A DNA stretch of 64,000 bases from Streptomyces sp. NBC_01317. Lineage in GTDB: Bacteria > Actinomycetota > Actinomycetes > Streptomycetales > Streptomycetaceae. The translations under genes were made by a program, and so were the position numbers. Positions 7,876-17,300 of the stretch are shown piece by piece. Each line of letters opens with the position of its first letter. The first letter of the stretch is position 1. The DNA is taken from positions 6,185,001 through 6,249,000 of the forward strand of contig NZ_CP108393.1 in the NCBI RefSeq assembly GCF_035961655.1. The letters run 5' to 3'. The notes below the pieces were generated by a model. It worked only from the letters and a program-made list of their open reading frames with translations. It searched no databases and was not told the DNA's origin.

Positions 7876-7889
7876 AACGCTCAAGCGTA
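7876..7889 (-). promoter_or_regulatory. -10-like box TACGCT before the Lon-domain gene
   Basis: Read on the minus strand, TACGCT (7889-7884) precedes the GTG by 8 bases and forms ACGCTTGAGCGT. That is the exact reverse complement of the element before the ABC transporter at 3929-3940. Confidence 0.45.
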
Positions 7890-8909
7890 ATGGCCCCGGG
7901 GCCTTCTCCGGTCTGCTCTGGCCCGCAAAGGCATTTCGGCGGCCACCTGGAGCCGTACGCCGTCCCGGGTTTCGAGGAACTGGCCCAGCGGATCGTCGGT
8001 GAAACACGTCCACGGAAAGGACGTCGCGTACGGTCCGACAAGCCGGAACTGCTCCAGCGCCTCCGCCCAGCGGCCCCGCCCCACCAGGACGTACGCGAGG
8101 AGATTGCGCACCTCGGCAGGCCAGGGATCGCCCGCCTCGTACCGCGCGGACACCGCGACGGCCAGGTCGGCCGCCGCGTCGATCCGGTCCCCCTGTACGG
8201 AGGTGGGGTCGCCGCTCATCAGCAGGGTGAAGGCGGCCCGCACGGGCAGCGCCTGGACGAGCGAGCCGGGCAGCGCGTCGTGCGCCGCCTGTTCGGCGAA
8301 GTCGAAGCACTCGCGGTGCGAGCCGTACCAGAGGGCCGACAGGTACTGGAGCGCGGCGACATGGCACCCGTAGTGGTGCGGGGAGCGCCGTACGGCCTGC
8401 GCCCAGAGCCCTTCGAAGGCCGAGTGCGTGGCGTGCGTGCCGCGCGCGTGGTCGAGCGCCAGGCGCCACGGCACCGGGTCGCGCGGGTCGCCGTCGGCCG
8501 CCGCGTCGATCAGCGGGCCCATCTCCCGCAGCCGTTCGGCGCGCGCCGGTGACTCCCACGCCCTGCGGACGGCGAGTTCGGCCTTGACGAGCAGCGCGTC
8601 CGGATCGCGGGGCGCCACCGCGAGCCAGTCGGTGAGCCACTCCTGGCGGCCGTGGGCGAACGCGGCCAGCCGTCTCACATAGCGGTCCCGGTTCTCCCAT
8701 TCGGCTGATTCACGTGTGGTCGCGAGGAGCTTCGCGGCCTGTTCGTACGCGCCGAGAGCGGCGGAGACCAGCACGGGAGCGAGCCGCTCGTCGGGGGCGT
8801 CGAGCAGTACGGCGTCGTCGGGCGGCTGCCCCGCGGCGAGCAGCGGGGTGTGCCGGACCATACGCGCGGTGCTGATCAGGGCGCGGAGCAATGACATGGT
8901 GCCGACCAT
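7881..8909 (-). CDS. TPR-like helical protein of unknown function
   Basis: A 342-residue, largely alpha-helical soluble protein. Helical pairs suggest degenerate tetratricopeptide-like repeats: DWLAVAPRDPDALLVKAELA near residue 96, GDPRDPVPWRLALDHARG near 148, and WAEALEQFRLVGPYA near 290. No catalytic motif or signal peptide is visible. The start is ATG 8909 (MVGTMSLLRAL) or ATG 8897 (MSLLRAL); neither has a clear ribosome-binding site. The stop lies 5 bases from the start of the Lon-domain gene, on the far side of that gene's promoter-like box. TPR-like scaffolds usually bind other proteins; the partner is unknown. Confidence 0.8.
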   Translation of the reverse strand: MVGTMSLLRALISTARMVRHTPLLAAGQPPDDAVLLDAPDERLAPVLVSAALGAYEQAAKLLATTRESAEWENRDRYVRRLAAFAHGRQEWLTDWLAVAPRDPDALLVKAELAVRRAWESPARAERLREMGPLIDAAADGDPRDPVPWRLALDHARGTHATHSAFEGLWAQAVRRSPHHYGCHVAALQYLSALWYGSHRECFDFAEQAAHDALPGSLVQALPVRAAFTLLMSGDPTSVQGDRIDAAADLAVAVSARYEAGDPWPAEVRNLLAYVLVGRGRWAEALEQFRLVGPYATSFPWTCFTDDPLGQFLETRDGVRLQVAAEMPLRARADRRRPRGHYA

Positions 8910-9012
8910 TGAAAACCGCAGGTCGTGGCCGCGCCAGGGGGCTGCTGTGAAGCTTTCGTAGGGGTGGAAAGGTTGTAGCCCCCAAAGTCAAGGGAGGGCA
9001 AAGAAAGGAGGA

Positions 9013-10620
9013 TCAGCCGCGGCGCAGGAGACGGGAGGCGCCGGCTGCGACGGTGGTGGCGAGGATCCACCCGAGCATGACCAGCACGGCCCCGGTCCAC
9101 TGCCAGCCGCCTTCCAGCCGCCAGTACCCGTCCTGGCCGAGATTGATCACCGGTACGAGCAGATCCAGCGCGAAGAGGGCCGGGTTCCATTCGGGGTGTT
9201 CGTTCGCCTTGAGCGGCGGTGGGGCGTGGCGCGCGAACGCGATCGTGCCGCCCGCCCAGAGGACCGCCATCCACAGCGCCGCCCGCCCGGGGCGGTAGCC
9301 GTACGCCACCGTCCAGTCCTGGAGGTACCCCCAGAGTTTCGCGGCGAGCGGCAGCGTCTCGCGCCGGCGGCGCTGCTTGACGAGGAGCACCTCGCGCGCG
9401 TCGGCGTCCTCGCCGCTGTTGCGCAGTACCTGCGCGAGCCGTTCGTACGGCTCCGGCGCGTACTCGGGCGTCGCCGCCGCGACCCACTCCAGGCGGCGGC
9501 CGAGCGGGAAGTGACCGACCCACACGAGGTTCTCGTAGACGAAGCCGCCCATGGCGAGCCCGCCGGGCCCCGGCCAGCTGGTCGACACGTCGACCAGCGT
9601 GACGATCTTCGCCCCGCTCAGCACGACCCGTCCCTCCTCGGGGCGTTCGCACGTGAACCGCAGCTCCGGAGTGACGATCCTGCGCAGCGACAGCTCCTCC
9701 CCGGCCATCAGGACGAACCGCGCCTGGTCGAGGTCGACCGCGTCCCCGAACCGGCCGTCGTCCAGCCGCACCCCGCCCCGGCACTCGAAGGGCTGCACCC
9801 GGGTGCCGGGCGGCGGGCCGCCGGAGATCCCGACGCCGTACGGGGGAGTGGAACCGGAGCCGGTGGCCTCGTCCGTCACCCACGCGCCGGTCATGTGGAG
9901 CGTGCGCTCGACCGTCAGCCGCGGCGCGTTGAGCGCCCGGCGGTCGCGCGGGGCGCGCAGCCGGCTGCCGCGCAGGCTCAGCGACACCCCGACCTTGGCG
10001 CCGCGGAGACTGACCTCGCCGTATGTCTCGATCTGATCGGCCTGGAGGTCCTGGGCGACCGTCATGCCGTCGGCGGTGATCGCCCGGCCCATCCGGTCGG
10101 GACGCACCTCGATCTGGCTGATCAGCAGATCCGTACCGATTTGTGCGTCCGTCAGCCGTATCCCGCGCTCGACCCGGCAGCGCGGCAGGTGAAGGTCACC
10201 CTCCGTGTGCAGCCGGGCGGCCTCCAGGCGCGGTATGGCACAGCCCGCCATGCGCAACGTGGTGAAGTGCGACTCGGGGAGCACGATCTCGTTGTCGAAC
10301 AGACAGCGGTCCAGTTCGACGTACGGCGCGATCGTGCCGCCCGCGAGGGTCAGCGTCCCGGTGATCCGTACCCCGCGCATCTTGAGCGCGGCGACCCGGC
10401 CGGGGAGCGCGGGAGGGCCGCTGAGCAGGAGTAACGCGATGACCCTGGCACGTACGCTGCGGTTCGCGCCCCAGCCGTGCGGGTCGAAGGGGTCGTCCCG
10501 CCGGGGGTCGTACGTGGAGAGGTCGTACGTACTGCCGTTCCGGAAGGCCTGCCACATGCCCAGTTCCGCCGCGCTCAGCCAGTCGGGCGCCTCACCTTCC
10601 TGCGGCTCGGTCACGGTCAC
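9013..10620 (-). CDS. membrane-anchored beta-solenoid-like protein (annotated 'oxidoreductase' in streptomycetes)
   Basis: A 535-residue protein. Residues about 75-330 consist of repeating short strands with periodic Leu/Val and Arg/Asp (ITGTLTLAGGTIAPYVELDRC, then VSLRGAKVGVSLSLRGSRL), as in right-handed beta-solenoids or pentapeptide-like folds. A C-terminal region has two or three membrane helices (ALWMAVLWAGGTIAFA near 440 and WTGAVLVMLGWILATTVAAG near 505). No FAD, NAD or metal motif is visible, so the label 'oxidoreductase' that I recall for relatives is not supported by the sequence. The start at 10620 (MTVTEPQEG) gives a polar N terminus; it diverges from hisD. Confidence 0.82.
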   Translation of the reverse strand: MTVTEPQEGEAPDWLSAAELGMWQAFRNGSTYDLSTYDPRRDDPFDPHGWGANRSVRARVIALLLLSGPPALPGRVAALKMRGVRITGTLTLAGGTIAPYVELDRCLFDNEIVLPESHFTTLRMAGCAIPRLEAARLHTEGDLHLPRCRVERGIRLTDAQIGTDLLISQIEVRPDRMGRAITADGMTVAQDLQADQIETYGEVSLRGAKVGVSLSLRGSRLRAPRDRRALNAPRLTVERTLHMTGAWVTDEATGSGSTPPYGVGISGGPPPGTRVQPFECRGGVRLDDGRFGDAVDLDQARFVLMAGEELSLRRIVTPELRFTCERPEEGRVVLSGAKIVTLVDVSTSWPGPGGLAMGGFVYENLVWVGHFPLGRRLEWVAAATPEYAPEPYERLAQVLRNSGEDADAREVLLVKQRRRRETLPLAAKLWGYLQDWTVAYGYRPGRAALWMAVLWAGGTIAFARHAPPPLKANEHPEWNPALFALDLLVPVINLGQDGYWRLEGGWQWTGAVLVMLGWILATTVAAGASRLLRRG

Positions 10621-10761
10621 CCCCGCTTCCTCCGCTTCCTCGTCACGTCGTTACTCATGGTGTTCCCCCTGGGTGACGGCCTGAACGCTAGTGGTGACAT
10701 GAGCCTGACGGGGCAGGTATCAGCCAGTGATACGCGCGTCCGGCGGCCTGAGGCCGTCTGC

Positions 10762-10774
10762 GAGAATTGACCGC
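10762..10774 (+). promoter_or_regulatory. -10-like box GAGAAT of the his operon, leaderless arrangement
   Basis: GAGAAT (10762-10767) lies 7 bases before the GTG of hisD with no Shine-Dalgarno sequence. No histidine leader peptide (run of CAC/CAT codons) is seen upstream, so his-type attenuation is not indicated. Confidence 0.5.
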
Positions 10775-12106
10775 GTGATCTCACGAATCGATCTGCGCGG
10801 CGGCGCCCTCCCCGAGGGCTCCGCGCTCCGTGACCTGCTGCCCCGAGCCGAGTTCGACGTGGAAGCCGCCCTGGAGAAGGTGCGGCCCATCTGCGAGGAC
10901 GTGCACCATCGCGGTACGGAAGCGCTGATCGAGTACGCGGAGAAGTTCGACGGCGTGAAGCTCACCCGCGTCCGGGTGCCCGCGGCGGCCCTGGCCGGTG
11001 CCCTGGCGGGGCTCGACCCGGCCGTACGGGCCGCGCTGGAGGAGTCCGCCCGGCGCGCCAGGCTCGTCCACCGCGAGCAGCGGCGCGCCCCCCACACCAC
11101 GCAGGTGGTGCCCGGCGGCACGGTCAGCGAGAAGTGGGTCCCGGTCGGGCGCGTGGGGCTCTACGCGCCCGGCGGCCGGTCCGTCTACCCCTCGTCCGTG
11201 ATCATGAACGTGGTGCCGGCCCAGGAGGCGGGTGTCGCGTCGATCGCGCTGGCCTCGCCGCCGCAGGCCGACTTCGGCGGGCTGCCCCACCCCACGATCC
11301 TCGCCGCCTGCGCCCTGCTGGGCGTCGACGAGGTCTACGCGGTCGGCGGCGCCCAGGCCGTGGCGATGTTCGCGTACGGCACCACGGGACCCGACGGCTG
11401 CGCCCCCGCCGACATGGTCACGGGCCCCGGCAACATCTGGGTCGCCGCCGCCAAGCGGTACTTCACCGGCCGCATCGGCATCGACACCGAGGCGGGCCCC
11501 ACCGAGATCGCGGTCCTCGCGGACTCCACCGCCGACCCGGTGCACGTCGCCGCCGACCTCATCAGCCAGGCCGAGCACGACCCGCTCGCCGCCGCCGTCC
11601 TCGTCACCGACTCCGTGGAGCTGGCCGACGCGGTCGAGAAGGAGCTGGCGCCGCAGGTCGCCGCGACCAAGCACATCGAGGACCGGGTCGCGCCCGCGCT
11701 GGCCGGCAAGCAGTCCGCGATCGTCCTGGTCGACTCCGTCGAGGACGGCCTGCGGGTCGTCGACGCGTACGGCGCCGAACACCTGGAGATCCAGACCGCC
11801 GACGCCGCCGCCGTCGCCGAACGCGTCCGCAACGCGGGGGCGATCTTCGTCGGCCCGTACGCGCCGGTCTCCCTCGGCGACTACTGCGCCGGGTCCAACC
11901 ACGTCCTGCCGACCGGCGGTTGCGCCTGCCACTCCTCCGGGCTCTCCGTCCAGTCCTTCCTGCGCGGCATCCACATCGTGGACTACAGCAGGGACGCGCT
12001 CGCCGAGGTCGCCCACCACGTGGTGACGCTGGCCGAGGCGGAGGACCTGCCGGCCCACGGCGCGGCTGTCAAAGCCAGGTTCGGATGGAAGGTGCCCACC
12101 GCATGA
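10775..12106 (+). CDS. hisD: histidinol dehydrogenase
   Basis: A 443-residue enzyme catalysing the last two steps of histidine synthesis, L-histidinol to L-histidine, with NAD and zinc. Family signatures include the [19 protein letters not shown] loop near residue 125, the [15 protein letters not shown] segment near 215, [13 protein letters not shown] near 245, the zinc-site stretch ISQAEHDP and the [20 protein letters not shown] motif near 375. The GTG start at 10775 gives the conserved beginning ISRIDLRG. It is the first gene of the his operon, and its TGA overlaps the ATG of hisC by four bases. Confidence 0.97.
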   Translation: MISRIDLRGGALPEGSALRDLLPRAEFDVEAALEKVRPICEDVHHRGTEALIEYAEKFDGVKLTRVRVPAAALAGALAGLDPAVRAALEESARRARLVHREQRRAPHTTQVVPGGTVSEKWVPVGRVGLYAPGGRSVYPSSVIMNVVPAQEAGVASIALASPPQADFGGLPHPTILAACALLGVDEVYAVGGAQAVAMFAYGTTGPDGCAPADMVTGPGNIWVAAAKRYFTGRIGIDTEAGPTEIAVLADSTADPVHVAADLISQAEHDPLAAAVLVTDSVELADAVEKELAPQVAATKHIEDRVAPALAGKQSAIVLVDSVEDGLRVVDAYGAEHLEIQTADAAAVAERVRNAGAIFVGPYAPVSLGDYCAGSNHVLPTGGCACHSSGLSVQSFLRGIHIVDYSRDALAEVAHHVVTLAEAEDLPAHGAAVKARFGWKVPTA

Positions 12107-13251
12107 GCGGCGCCTCAGGACCGGCCCGGGAGCCCGCCGCCGGGGACATCGGCATCGACGACCTGCCCGTACGGGACGAGCTGCGCGGCCAGACCCCGTA
12201 CGGCGCGCCCCAACTGGACGTCCCCGTCCAGCTGAACACCAACGAGAACCCGTACCCGCTGCCGGAGCCGCTGGTCGAGCGGATCACCGAGCGGGTCCGC
12301 GAGGCCGCGCGCGGGCTCAACCGCTACCCCGACCGGGACGCCGTCGAGCTGCGCACCGAGCTGGCCGCGTACCTCTCCAGGACCGGCGGCCACCCGCTGA
12401 CCACGGCCCACGTCTGGGCCGCCAACGGATCCAACGAGGTCATCCAGCAGCTGCTCCAGACCTTCGGCGGCCCGGGGCGTACCGCGATCGGCTTTGAACC
12501 GTCGTACTCGATGCACCACCTCATCGCGCGCGGCACCGGCACCGGCTGGCTCTCCGGGCCGCGCGGCGAGGACTTCACGATCGAGGTGACGGCCGCCGTG
12601 GAGGCGATCACCGAACACCGCCCCGACATCGTCTTCATCACCTCGCCCAACAACCCCACGGGCACCGCCGTCGACGCGGAGACCGTCCTCGCGCTCTACG
12701 AGGCGGCCCAGGCCGCCAAGCCGTCCCTGGTCGTCGTGGACGAGGCGTACGTCGAATTCAGCCATCGTCCGTCGCTGCTCCCGCTCATCGAGGGCCGCCC
12801 CCGGCTGGTGATCTCCCGCACGATGTCGAAGGCGTTCGGCGCCGCGGGCCTGCGCCTGGGCTATCTCGCCGCCCACCCCGCCGTGGTCGACGCGGTCCAG
12901 CTGGTGCGGCTGCCGTACCACCTCTCGGCCGTCACCCAGGCCACCGCGCTCGCGGCCCTGGAGCACACCGATACGCTGCTCGGGTACGTGGAGACACTCA
13001 AGGCGGAGCGGGACCGTCTGGTCGACGAGCTGCGGGCCCTCGGCTACGAGGTCACGGACTCGGACGCGAACTTCGTGCAGTTCGGCCGCTTCGAGGACTC
13101 CCACGCCGCGTGGCGCCGGATCCTCGACCGGGGTGTCCTCGTGCGCGACAACGGTGTACCGGGACGGCTGCGGGTCACCGCGGGCACCCCGTCCGAGAAC
13201 GACGCGTTCCTCGACGCGGTACGGGAACTCAAGAAGGAGCAGAGCGCATGA
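12103..13251 (+). CDS. hisC: histidinol-phosphate aminotransferase
   Basis: A 382-residue PLP-dependent fold type I aminotransferase that converts imidazole-acetol phosphate to histidinol phosphate using glutamate. It shows [11 protein letters not shown] near residue 45, the cofactor segment TSPNNPTGT near 183, the Asp of VVDEAYVEF near 213 and the PLP lysine in [17 protein letters not shown] near 244. The ATG lies in an ATGA overlap with hisD and the 3' end overlaps hisB in the same way, indicating translational coupling. Confidence 0.97.
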   Translation: MSGASGPAREPAAGDIGIDDLPVRDELRGQTPYGAPQLDVPVQLNTNENPYPLPEPLVERITERVREAARGLNRYPDRDAVELRTELAAYLSRTGGHPLTTAHVWAANGSNEVIQQLLQTFGGPGRTAIGFEPSYSMHHLIARGTGTGWLSGPRGEDFTIEVTAAVEAITEHRPDIVFITSPNNPTGTAVDAETVLALYEAAQAAKPSLVVVDEAYVEFSHRPSLLPLIEGRPRLVISRTMSKAFGAAGLRLGYLAAHPAVVDAVQLVRLPYHLSAVTQATALAALEHTDTLLGYVETLKAERDRLVDELRALGYEVTDSDANFVQFGRFEDSHAAWRRILDRGVLVRDNGVPGRLRVTAGTPSENDAFLDAVRELKKEQSA

Positions 13252-13841
13252 GCCGCATCGGCCGCGTGGAACGCAGTACGAAAGAGACCTCCGTCGTCGT
13301 GGAGATCGACCTCGACGGCACGGGGACGGTCGACGTGTCGACCGGGGTCGGCTTCTTCGACCACATGCTCGACCAGCTCGGCCGGCACGGCCTGTTCGAC
13401 CTCACGGTGAAGACCGAGGGCGACCTGCACATCGACACGCACCACACCATCGAGGACACCGCGCTGGCCCTCGGTGCCGCCTTCAAGCAGGCCCTCGGCG
13501 ACAAGGTCGGCGTCTACCGCTTCGGCAACTGCACGGTCCCGCTGGACGAGTCGCTCGCCCAGGTGACCGTGGACCTCTCGGGCCGCCCGTACCTGGTGCA
13601 CACCGAGCCCGAGAACATGGCGCCGATGATCGGCTCGTACGACACGACGATGACCCGGCACATCCTGGAGTCCTTCGTCGCGCAGGCCAGGATCGCGCTG
13701 CACGTGCACGTGCCGTACGGGCGCAACGCCCACCACATCGTGGAGTGCCAGTTCAAGGCCCTCGCCCGCGCGCTGCGGTACGCCTCCGAGCGTGACCCGC
13801 GCGCCGTGGGAATTCTTCCGTCTACCAAGGGTGCCCTGTGA
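13248..13841 (+). CDS. hisB: imidazoleglycerol-phosphate dehydratase
   Basis: A 197-residue monofunctional dehydratase (not fused to a histidinol-phosphatase as in enterobacteria). It carries the two manganese-binding motifs, [14 protein letters not shown] (about 64-77) and [18 protein letters not shown] (about 163-180), plus [16 protein letters not shown] at 27-42. It converts imidazole glycerol phosphate to imidazole acetol phosphate. The start at 13248 overlaps hisC (ATGA) and the stop overlaps the 55-aa gene (GTGA). Confidence 0.97.
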   Translation: MSRIGRVERSTKETSVVVEIDLDGTGTVDVSTGVGFFDHMLDQLGRHGLFDLTVKTEGDLHIDTHHTIEDTALALGAAFKQALGDKVGVYRFGNCTVPLDESLAQVTVDLSGRPYLVHTEPENMAPMIGSYDTTMTRHILESFVAQARIALHVHVPYGRNAHHIVECQFKALARALRYASERDPRAVGILPSTKGAL

Positions 13842-14005
13842 CCGGCCTGTCGACCATTCTGATCGTCCTGGGACTCTTCCTGGCGGGCGGTGTCTACTCC
13901 TTCACCAAGCAGAAGCTGCCCAGCGGTGTGATCACCCTGCTGGCGATCTCCTCCGCCTTCTGCCTGGTCGCGGGTGTCCTGCGGATCCAGGGCATCTGGG
14001 GGTGA
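13838..14005 (+). CDS. 55-aa two-helix membrane protein inside the his operon
   Basis: A small gene read from GTG 13838, which overlaps the hisB stop (GTGA) and whose own stop overlaps the hisH start (GTGA). It is therefore locked into the operon by translational coupling on both sides. The product begins [19 protein letters not shown] (first membrane helix), has a short basic loop [11 protein letters not shown] and a second helix [18 protein letters not shown]. It is too hydrophobic and too tightly embedded to be chance. No function is known to me. It may anchor histidine enzymes or be an independent small membrane protein. Confidence 0.85.
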   Translation: MTGLSTILIVLGLFLAGGVYSFTKQKLPSGVITLLAISSAFCLVAGVLRIQGIWG

Positions 14006-14673
14006 CGACGGTGACCGAACCCGCGAGGTCCACCAGGCCCGCCAAGAAGGTCGTCGTCTTCGACTACGGCTTCGGCAACGTCCGCTCCGCCGAACGCGCC
14101 CTCGCCCGCGCCGGCGCCGACGTCGAGATCACCCGTGACTTCGACCGGGCCATGAACGCCGACGGGCTGCTCGTGCCCGGCGTCGGCGCCTTCTCCGCCT
14201 GCATGCGGGGGCTCAGGGACGTGCGCGGCGAGTGGATCATCGGCCGCAGGCTGTCCGGCGGCCGTCCCGTCCTCGGGATCTGCGTCGGGATGCAGATCCT
14301 CTTCGAGCGGGGCATCGAGCACGGCGTCGAGACCGAGGGCCTCGACGAGTGGCCCGGCACGGTCGAGCCGCTGAACGCCCCGATCGTGCCCCACATGGGG
14401 TGGAACACGGTCGAGGCGCCCCAGGACAGCCAGCTGTTCGCGGGCGTCGGCGCCGACGAGCGCTTCTACTTCGTGCACTCGTACGCCGTGCGGACCTGGG
14501 GACTCGAAGTCACCAACCCCGCGATCCGCGCCCCGCGCGTCACCTGGTCCACCCACGGCGAGCCGTTCGTCGCCGCGGTGGAGAACGGCGCACTGTGGGC
14601 CACCCAGTTCCACCCCGAGAAGTCCGGCGACGCCGGCGCCCAGCTGCTGACCAACTGGATCGGAACCCTCTGA
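14002..14673 (+). CDS. hisH: imidazole glycerol phosphate synthase, glutamine amidotransferase subunit
   Basis: A 223-residue class I glutaminase that feeds ammonia to HisF. The catalytic triad is visible: Cys94 in [10 protein letters not shown], and His204/Glu206 in FHPEKSG. The oxyanion-related [10 protein letters not shown] motif lies near 59. Start: GTG 14002 (overlapping the preceding stop) or GTG 14011; the core begins at [13 protein letters not shown]. The partner HisF is encoded two genes downstream. The stop is directly followed by the priA ATG without a gap. Confidence 0.96.
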   Translation: MTTVTEPARSTRPAKKVVVFDYGFGNVRSAERALARAGADVEITRDFDRAMNADGLLVPGVGAFSACMRGLRDVRGEWIIGRRLSGGRPVLGICVGMQILFERGIEHGVETEGLDEWPGTVEPLNAPIVPHMGWNTVEAPQDSQLFAGVGADERFYFVHSYAVRTWGLEVTNPAIRAPRVTWSTHGEPFVAAVENGALWATQFHPEKSGDAGAQLLTNWIGTL

Positions 14674-15420
14674 ATGTCTCCTGTGCCGAAGCTCGAACTC
14701 CTCCCCGCCGTCGACGTCCGTGACGGCCAGGCCGTACGCCTCGTCCATGGCGAGTCGGGATCCGAGACCTCGTACGGCTCACCCCTGGAAGCGGCCCTCG
14801 CCTGGCAGCGCTCGGGCGCCGAGTGGCTGCACCTGGTCGACCTGGACGCCGCGTTCGGCACCGGTGACAACCGCGACCTGATCGCCGAGGTCGCCGGGGC
14901 CATGGACATCAAGGTCGAACTCTCCGGCGGAATCCGCGACGACGCCTCACTCGCCGCCGCCCTCGCCACCGGCTGCACCCGGGTCAACCTCGGCACGGCC
15001 GCGCTGGAGACCCCCGAGTGGGTCGCCAGGATCATCGCCGAGAACGGCGACCGGATCGCGGTCGGCCTCGACGTACGCGGCACGACGCTGCGCGGGCGCG
15101 GCTGGACCCGGGACGGCGGCGACCTCTACGAGACCCTGGCCCGGCTCGACGCAGAGGGCTGCGCCCGGTACGTCGTCACGGACATCGCCAAGGACGGCAC
15201 CCTCCAGGGCCCCAACCTGGAGCTGCTGCGCACCGTCTGCGCCGCGACCGACCGGCCCGTCGTCGCCTCCGGCGGGGTCTCCTCGCTGGACGACCTGCTC
15301 GCCCTCGCCACGCTCGTGCCCGAGGGAGTCGAGGGCGCGATCGTCGGCAAGGCGCTCTACGCGAAGGCGTTCACGCTGGAAGAGGCGCTGGAGACGGTGG
15401 CCGGGACGGTTCTCCGATGA
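14674..15420 (+). CDS. priA: bifunctional HisA/TrpF isomerase PriA
   Basis: A 248-residue (beta/alpha)8 barrel that isomerises ProFAR in histidine synthesis and, in actinobacteria, also phosphoribosylanthranilate in tryptophan synthesis. The acid/base aspartates correspond to D14 ([10 protein letters not shown]) and D170 ([10 protein letters not shown]). Residues used for the TrpF substrate in known PriA enzymes are present: R22 in AVRLVHG, and R142 and W144 in [11 protein letters not shown]. Phosphate loops GGIRDD and SGGVSS are intact. The absence of any trpF among the trp genes of this window supports the dual role. It starts immediately after the hisH stop and overlaps ridA by ATGA. Confidence 0.95.
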   Translation: MSPVPKLELLPAVDVRDGQAVRLVHGESGSETSYGSPLEAALAWQRSGAEWLHLVDLDAAFGTGDNRDLIAEVAGAMDIKVELSGGIRDDASLAAALATGCTRVNLGTAALETPEWVARIIAENGDRIAVGLDVRGTTLRGRGWTRDGGDLYETLARLDAEGCARYVVTDIAKDGTLQGPNLELLRTVCAATDRPVVASGGVSSLDDLLALATLVPEGVEGAIVGKALYAKAFTLEEALETVAGTVLR

Positions 15421-15836
15421 GCGGCGAGTCGCCGGACCAGGTGCGGAAGATCTCCTCGGGCGGCCCCTGGGAGGAGTCCTTCGGCTACTCCCGCGCGGTA
15501 CGGCTGCCCAACGGCCTGGTCCTGGTGTCCGGTTGTACATCGGTGGTCGGCGGCCGGATCGCCGAGGGCAGCCCGTACGAGCAGACGAGGACCGCCTTCG
15601 GCGTGGCCGTCAAGGCGCTGGAGGAGCTGGGCCTCGGCGTGGAGCACGTCGTGCGCACCCGGATGTACATCACCCATCCCCGGGACGCCGACGACGTGGG
15701 CCGGGCCCACAAGGAGCTGTTCGACGCGGTACGGCCGGCCGCGTCGATGGTCGTCGTCGCGGGCCTCATCGACCCGAGCCTGGTGGTCGAGGTGGAGGTG
15801 GAGGCCTATCTGGCCTCCTCGGGAGGCTCCGCATGA
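15417..15836 (+). CDS. RidA family enamine/imine deaminase
   Basis: A 139-residue member of the YjgF/YER057c/UK114 family. It has [15 protein letters not shown] near residue 31, [25 protein letters not shown] near 77 (the family arginine is in RTRMY) and the C-terminal [10 protein letters not shown]. Such proteins hydrolyse reactive enamine/imine intermediates or related compounds. Its coupling on both sides (ATGA overlaps with priA and hisF) suggests that it protects or trims a his-pathway intermediate or by-product; this is inference, and an unrelated hitch-hiking gene is also possible. Confidence 0.92.
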   Translation: MSGESPDQVRKISSGGPWEESFGYSRAVRLPNGLVLVSGCTSVVGGRIAEGSPYEQTRTAFGVAVKALEELGLGVEHVVRTRMYITHPRDADDVGRAHKELFDAVRPAASMVVVAGLIDPSLVVEVEVEAYLASSGGSA

Positions 15837-16588
15837 GCCTGGCGGTACGGGTCATCCCCTGCCTGGACGTGGACAACGGCCGGGTCGTCAAGGGCGTCAA
15901 CTTCCAGAACCTGCGCGACGCGGGCGACCCCGTCGAGATGGCGAAGCTGTACGACGCCGAGGGCGCCGACGAGTTGACGTTCCTGGACATCACCGCCTCG
16001 TCCGGCGACCGTGAGACCACGTACGACGTGGTGCGCCGTACGGCCGAGCAGGTCTTCATCCCGCTGACCGTCGGCGGGGGTGTCCGTACCCCCGAGGACG
16101 TCGACAAGCTGCTGCGCGCGGGCGCGGACAAGGTGGGTGTCAACACGGCGGCCATCGCCCGCCCCGACCTGATCCGCGAGATCGCCGAGCGCTTCGGACG
16201 GCAGGTGCTGGTCCTGTCGGTCGACGCGCGGCGGACCCCGTCGGGGTCCTTCGAGGTCACCACGCACGGCGGCCGGAAGGGCACCGGCATCGACGCGGTC
16301 GAGTGGGCGCACCGGGCCGCGGAGCTGGGCGCCGGGGAGATCCTGCTCAACTCGATGGACGCGGACGGCACGAAGGACGGCTACGACACCGAGATGATCG
16401 CGGCCGTACGGAAACACGTGAGCGTCCCCGTCATCGCCTCCGGGGGCGCGGGCCGGCTCGCGGACTTCCCGCCCGCCGTCGCGGCGGGCGCCGACGCGGT
16501 CCTCGCCGCGTCCGTCTTCCACTTCGGCGATCTGCGGATCGGCCAGGTGAAGGAAATCCTGCGCCAAGCGGGCCATCCGGTCAGATAG
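15833..16588 (+). CDS. hisF: imidazole glycerol phosphate synthase, cyclase subunit
   Basis: A 251-residue (beta/alpha)8 barrel that condenses PRFAR with ammonia from HisH to give imidazole glycerol phosphate and AICAR. Catalytic aspartates lie in [15 protein letters not shown] (D12) and VLSVDARR (about 129). Phosphate-binding glycines are in [11 protein letters not shown] and [13 protein letters not shown]. It closes the coupled his operon: the next gene is an ArsR-type regulator 92 bases away behind an AT-rich stretch. Confidence 0.97.
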   Translation: MSLAVRVIPCLDVDNGRVVKGVNFQNLRDAGDPVEMAKLYDAEGADELTFLDITASSGDRETTYDVVRRTAEQVFIPLTVGGGVRTPEDVDKLLRAGADKVGVNTAAIARPDLIREIAERFGRQVLVLSVDARRTPSGSFEVTTHGGRKGTGIDAVEWAHRAAELGAGEILLNSMDADGTKDGYDTEMIAAVRKHVSVPVIASGGAGRLADFPPAVAAGADAVLAASVFHFGDLRIGQVKEILRQAGHPVR

Positions 16589-16640
16589 GACGGAGCGAGG
16601 GCACGGTTCCGGCCGTTCCTTCGTGACTTCCGACTTGATC

Positions 16641-16658
16641 GCACAAGATATATTGCGC
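16641..16658. promoter_or_regulatory. candidate operator: AT-rich inverted repeat before the ArsR-type gene
   Basis: GCACAAGATATATTGCGC is an imperfect palindrome (arms GCxCAA/TTGxGC) in an unusually AT-rich stretch 40 bases before the regulator's start. ArsR-family dimers bind sites of this form, often their own promoters. A TAATTT box (16672-16677) lies just downstream. The assignment is from position and symmetry only. Confidence 0.4.
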
Positions 16659-16680
16659 AACTTTCCTTTCTTAATTTAGC

Positions 16681-17142
16681 GTGCACGCCATGACACGCAG
16701 GGAAACCCGCGGAGTGACGGGCCCCGAGACCTTCAAGGTCTTCGGACACCCCCTGCGCATGAGGCTCTACCGCGCCCTCCATCTCTCCCGGACGGGCACC
16801 GCCTCCCAACTCGCCGACCAGGTCGGCGAAACCGTCTCGCTCGTCAGCTACCACCTCCGCAGACTCGCCGATCACGGGCTGATCGACGAGGCGGAGGGGC
16901 ACGGGGACGGCCGGGAGCGCTGGTGGAAACTGGCCTCCGAGGACCCGGCCCTCCGCGCCGCGTCCTTCAGCCGCGCCTACCTGGCGCCGCTCACGGCCGC
17001 GCAACTCGCCGAACTCTCCCGCGAGATGCACGAACTCGTCAGAAAGTACGAAATCGCCGGCCGGGCGGCCGAGGAGGCGGGGGACACCGAGGGGCGCGAG
17101 AGAGTCGCGCTGCACACCTACGGCTTTCCCTTTCGTGTCTGA
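16681..17142 (+). CDS. ArsR-type winged-helix transcription regulator
   Basis: A ~153-residue (or shorter) winged-helix protein. The helix-turn-helix region is FKVFGHPLRMRLYRALHLS, TASQLADQVGETVSLVSYHL and RRLADHGLI, the ArsR/HTH_20 pattern, followed by the wing (EGHGDGRERWW) and a helical dimerisation tail. There are no CXC metal ligands, so it is not an arsenic/cadmium sensor of the classic type. Start is uncertain: GTG 16681, ATG 16690, or GTG 16714, which has GCAGGGA 9 bases upstream and starts right at the domain. It probably controls the MFS exporter 158 bases downstream; the pair sits between hisF and hisI with AT-richer flanks. Confidence 0.88.
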   Translation: MHAMTRRETRGVTGPETFKVFGHPLRMRLYRALHLSRTGTASQLADQVGETVSLVSYHLRRLADHGLIDEAEGHGDGRERWWKLASEDPALRAASFSRAYLAPLTAAQLAELSREMHELVRKYEIAGRAAEEAGDTEGRERVALHTYGFPFRV

Positions 17143-17300
17143 TTCGTGTGCGTATCCGATTCGTGTCCGACCTTTCCGGCTTTTACGAACCTTCTGACTA
17201 TTTCCTCGATATTTCGTTCATTCCCGCTTTTCCCGACCCTTGTCTGTTCCTCTCCCTTTCCTTCCATCCCCCCTACTGAGACCAGAGAGGATCGTTGAGC

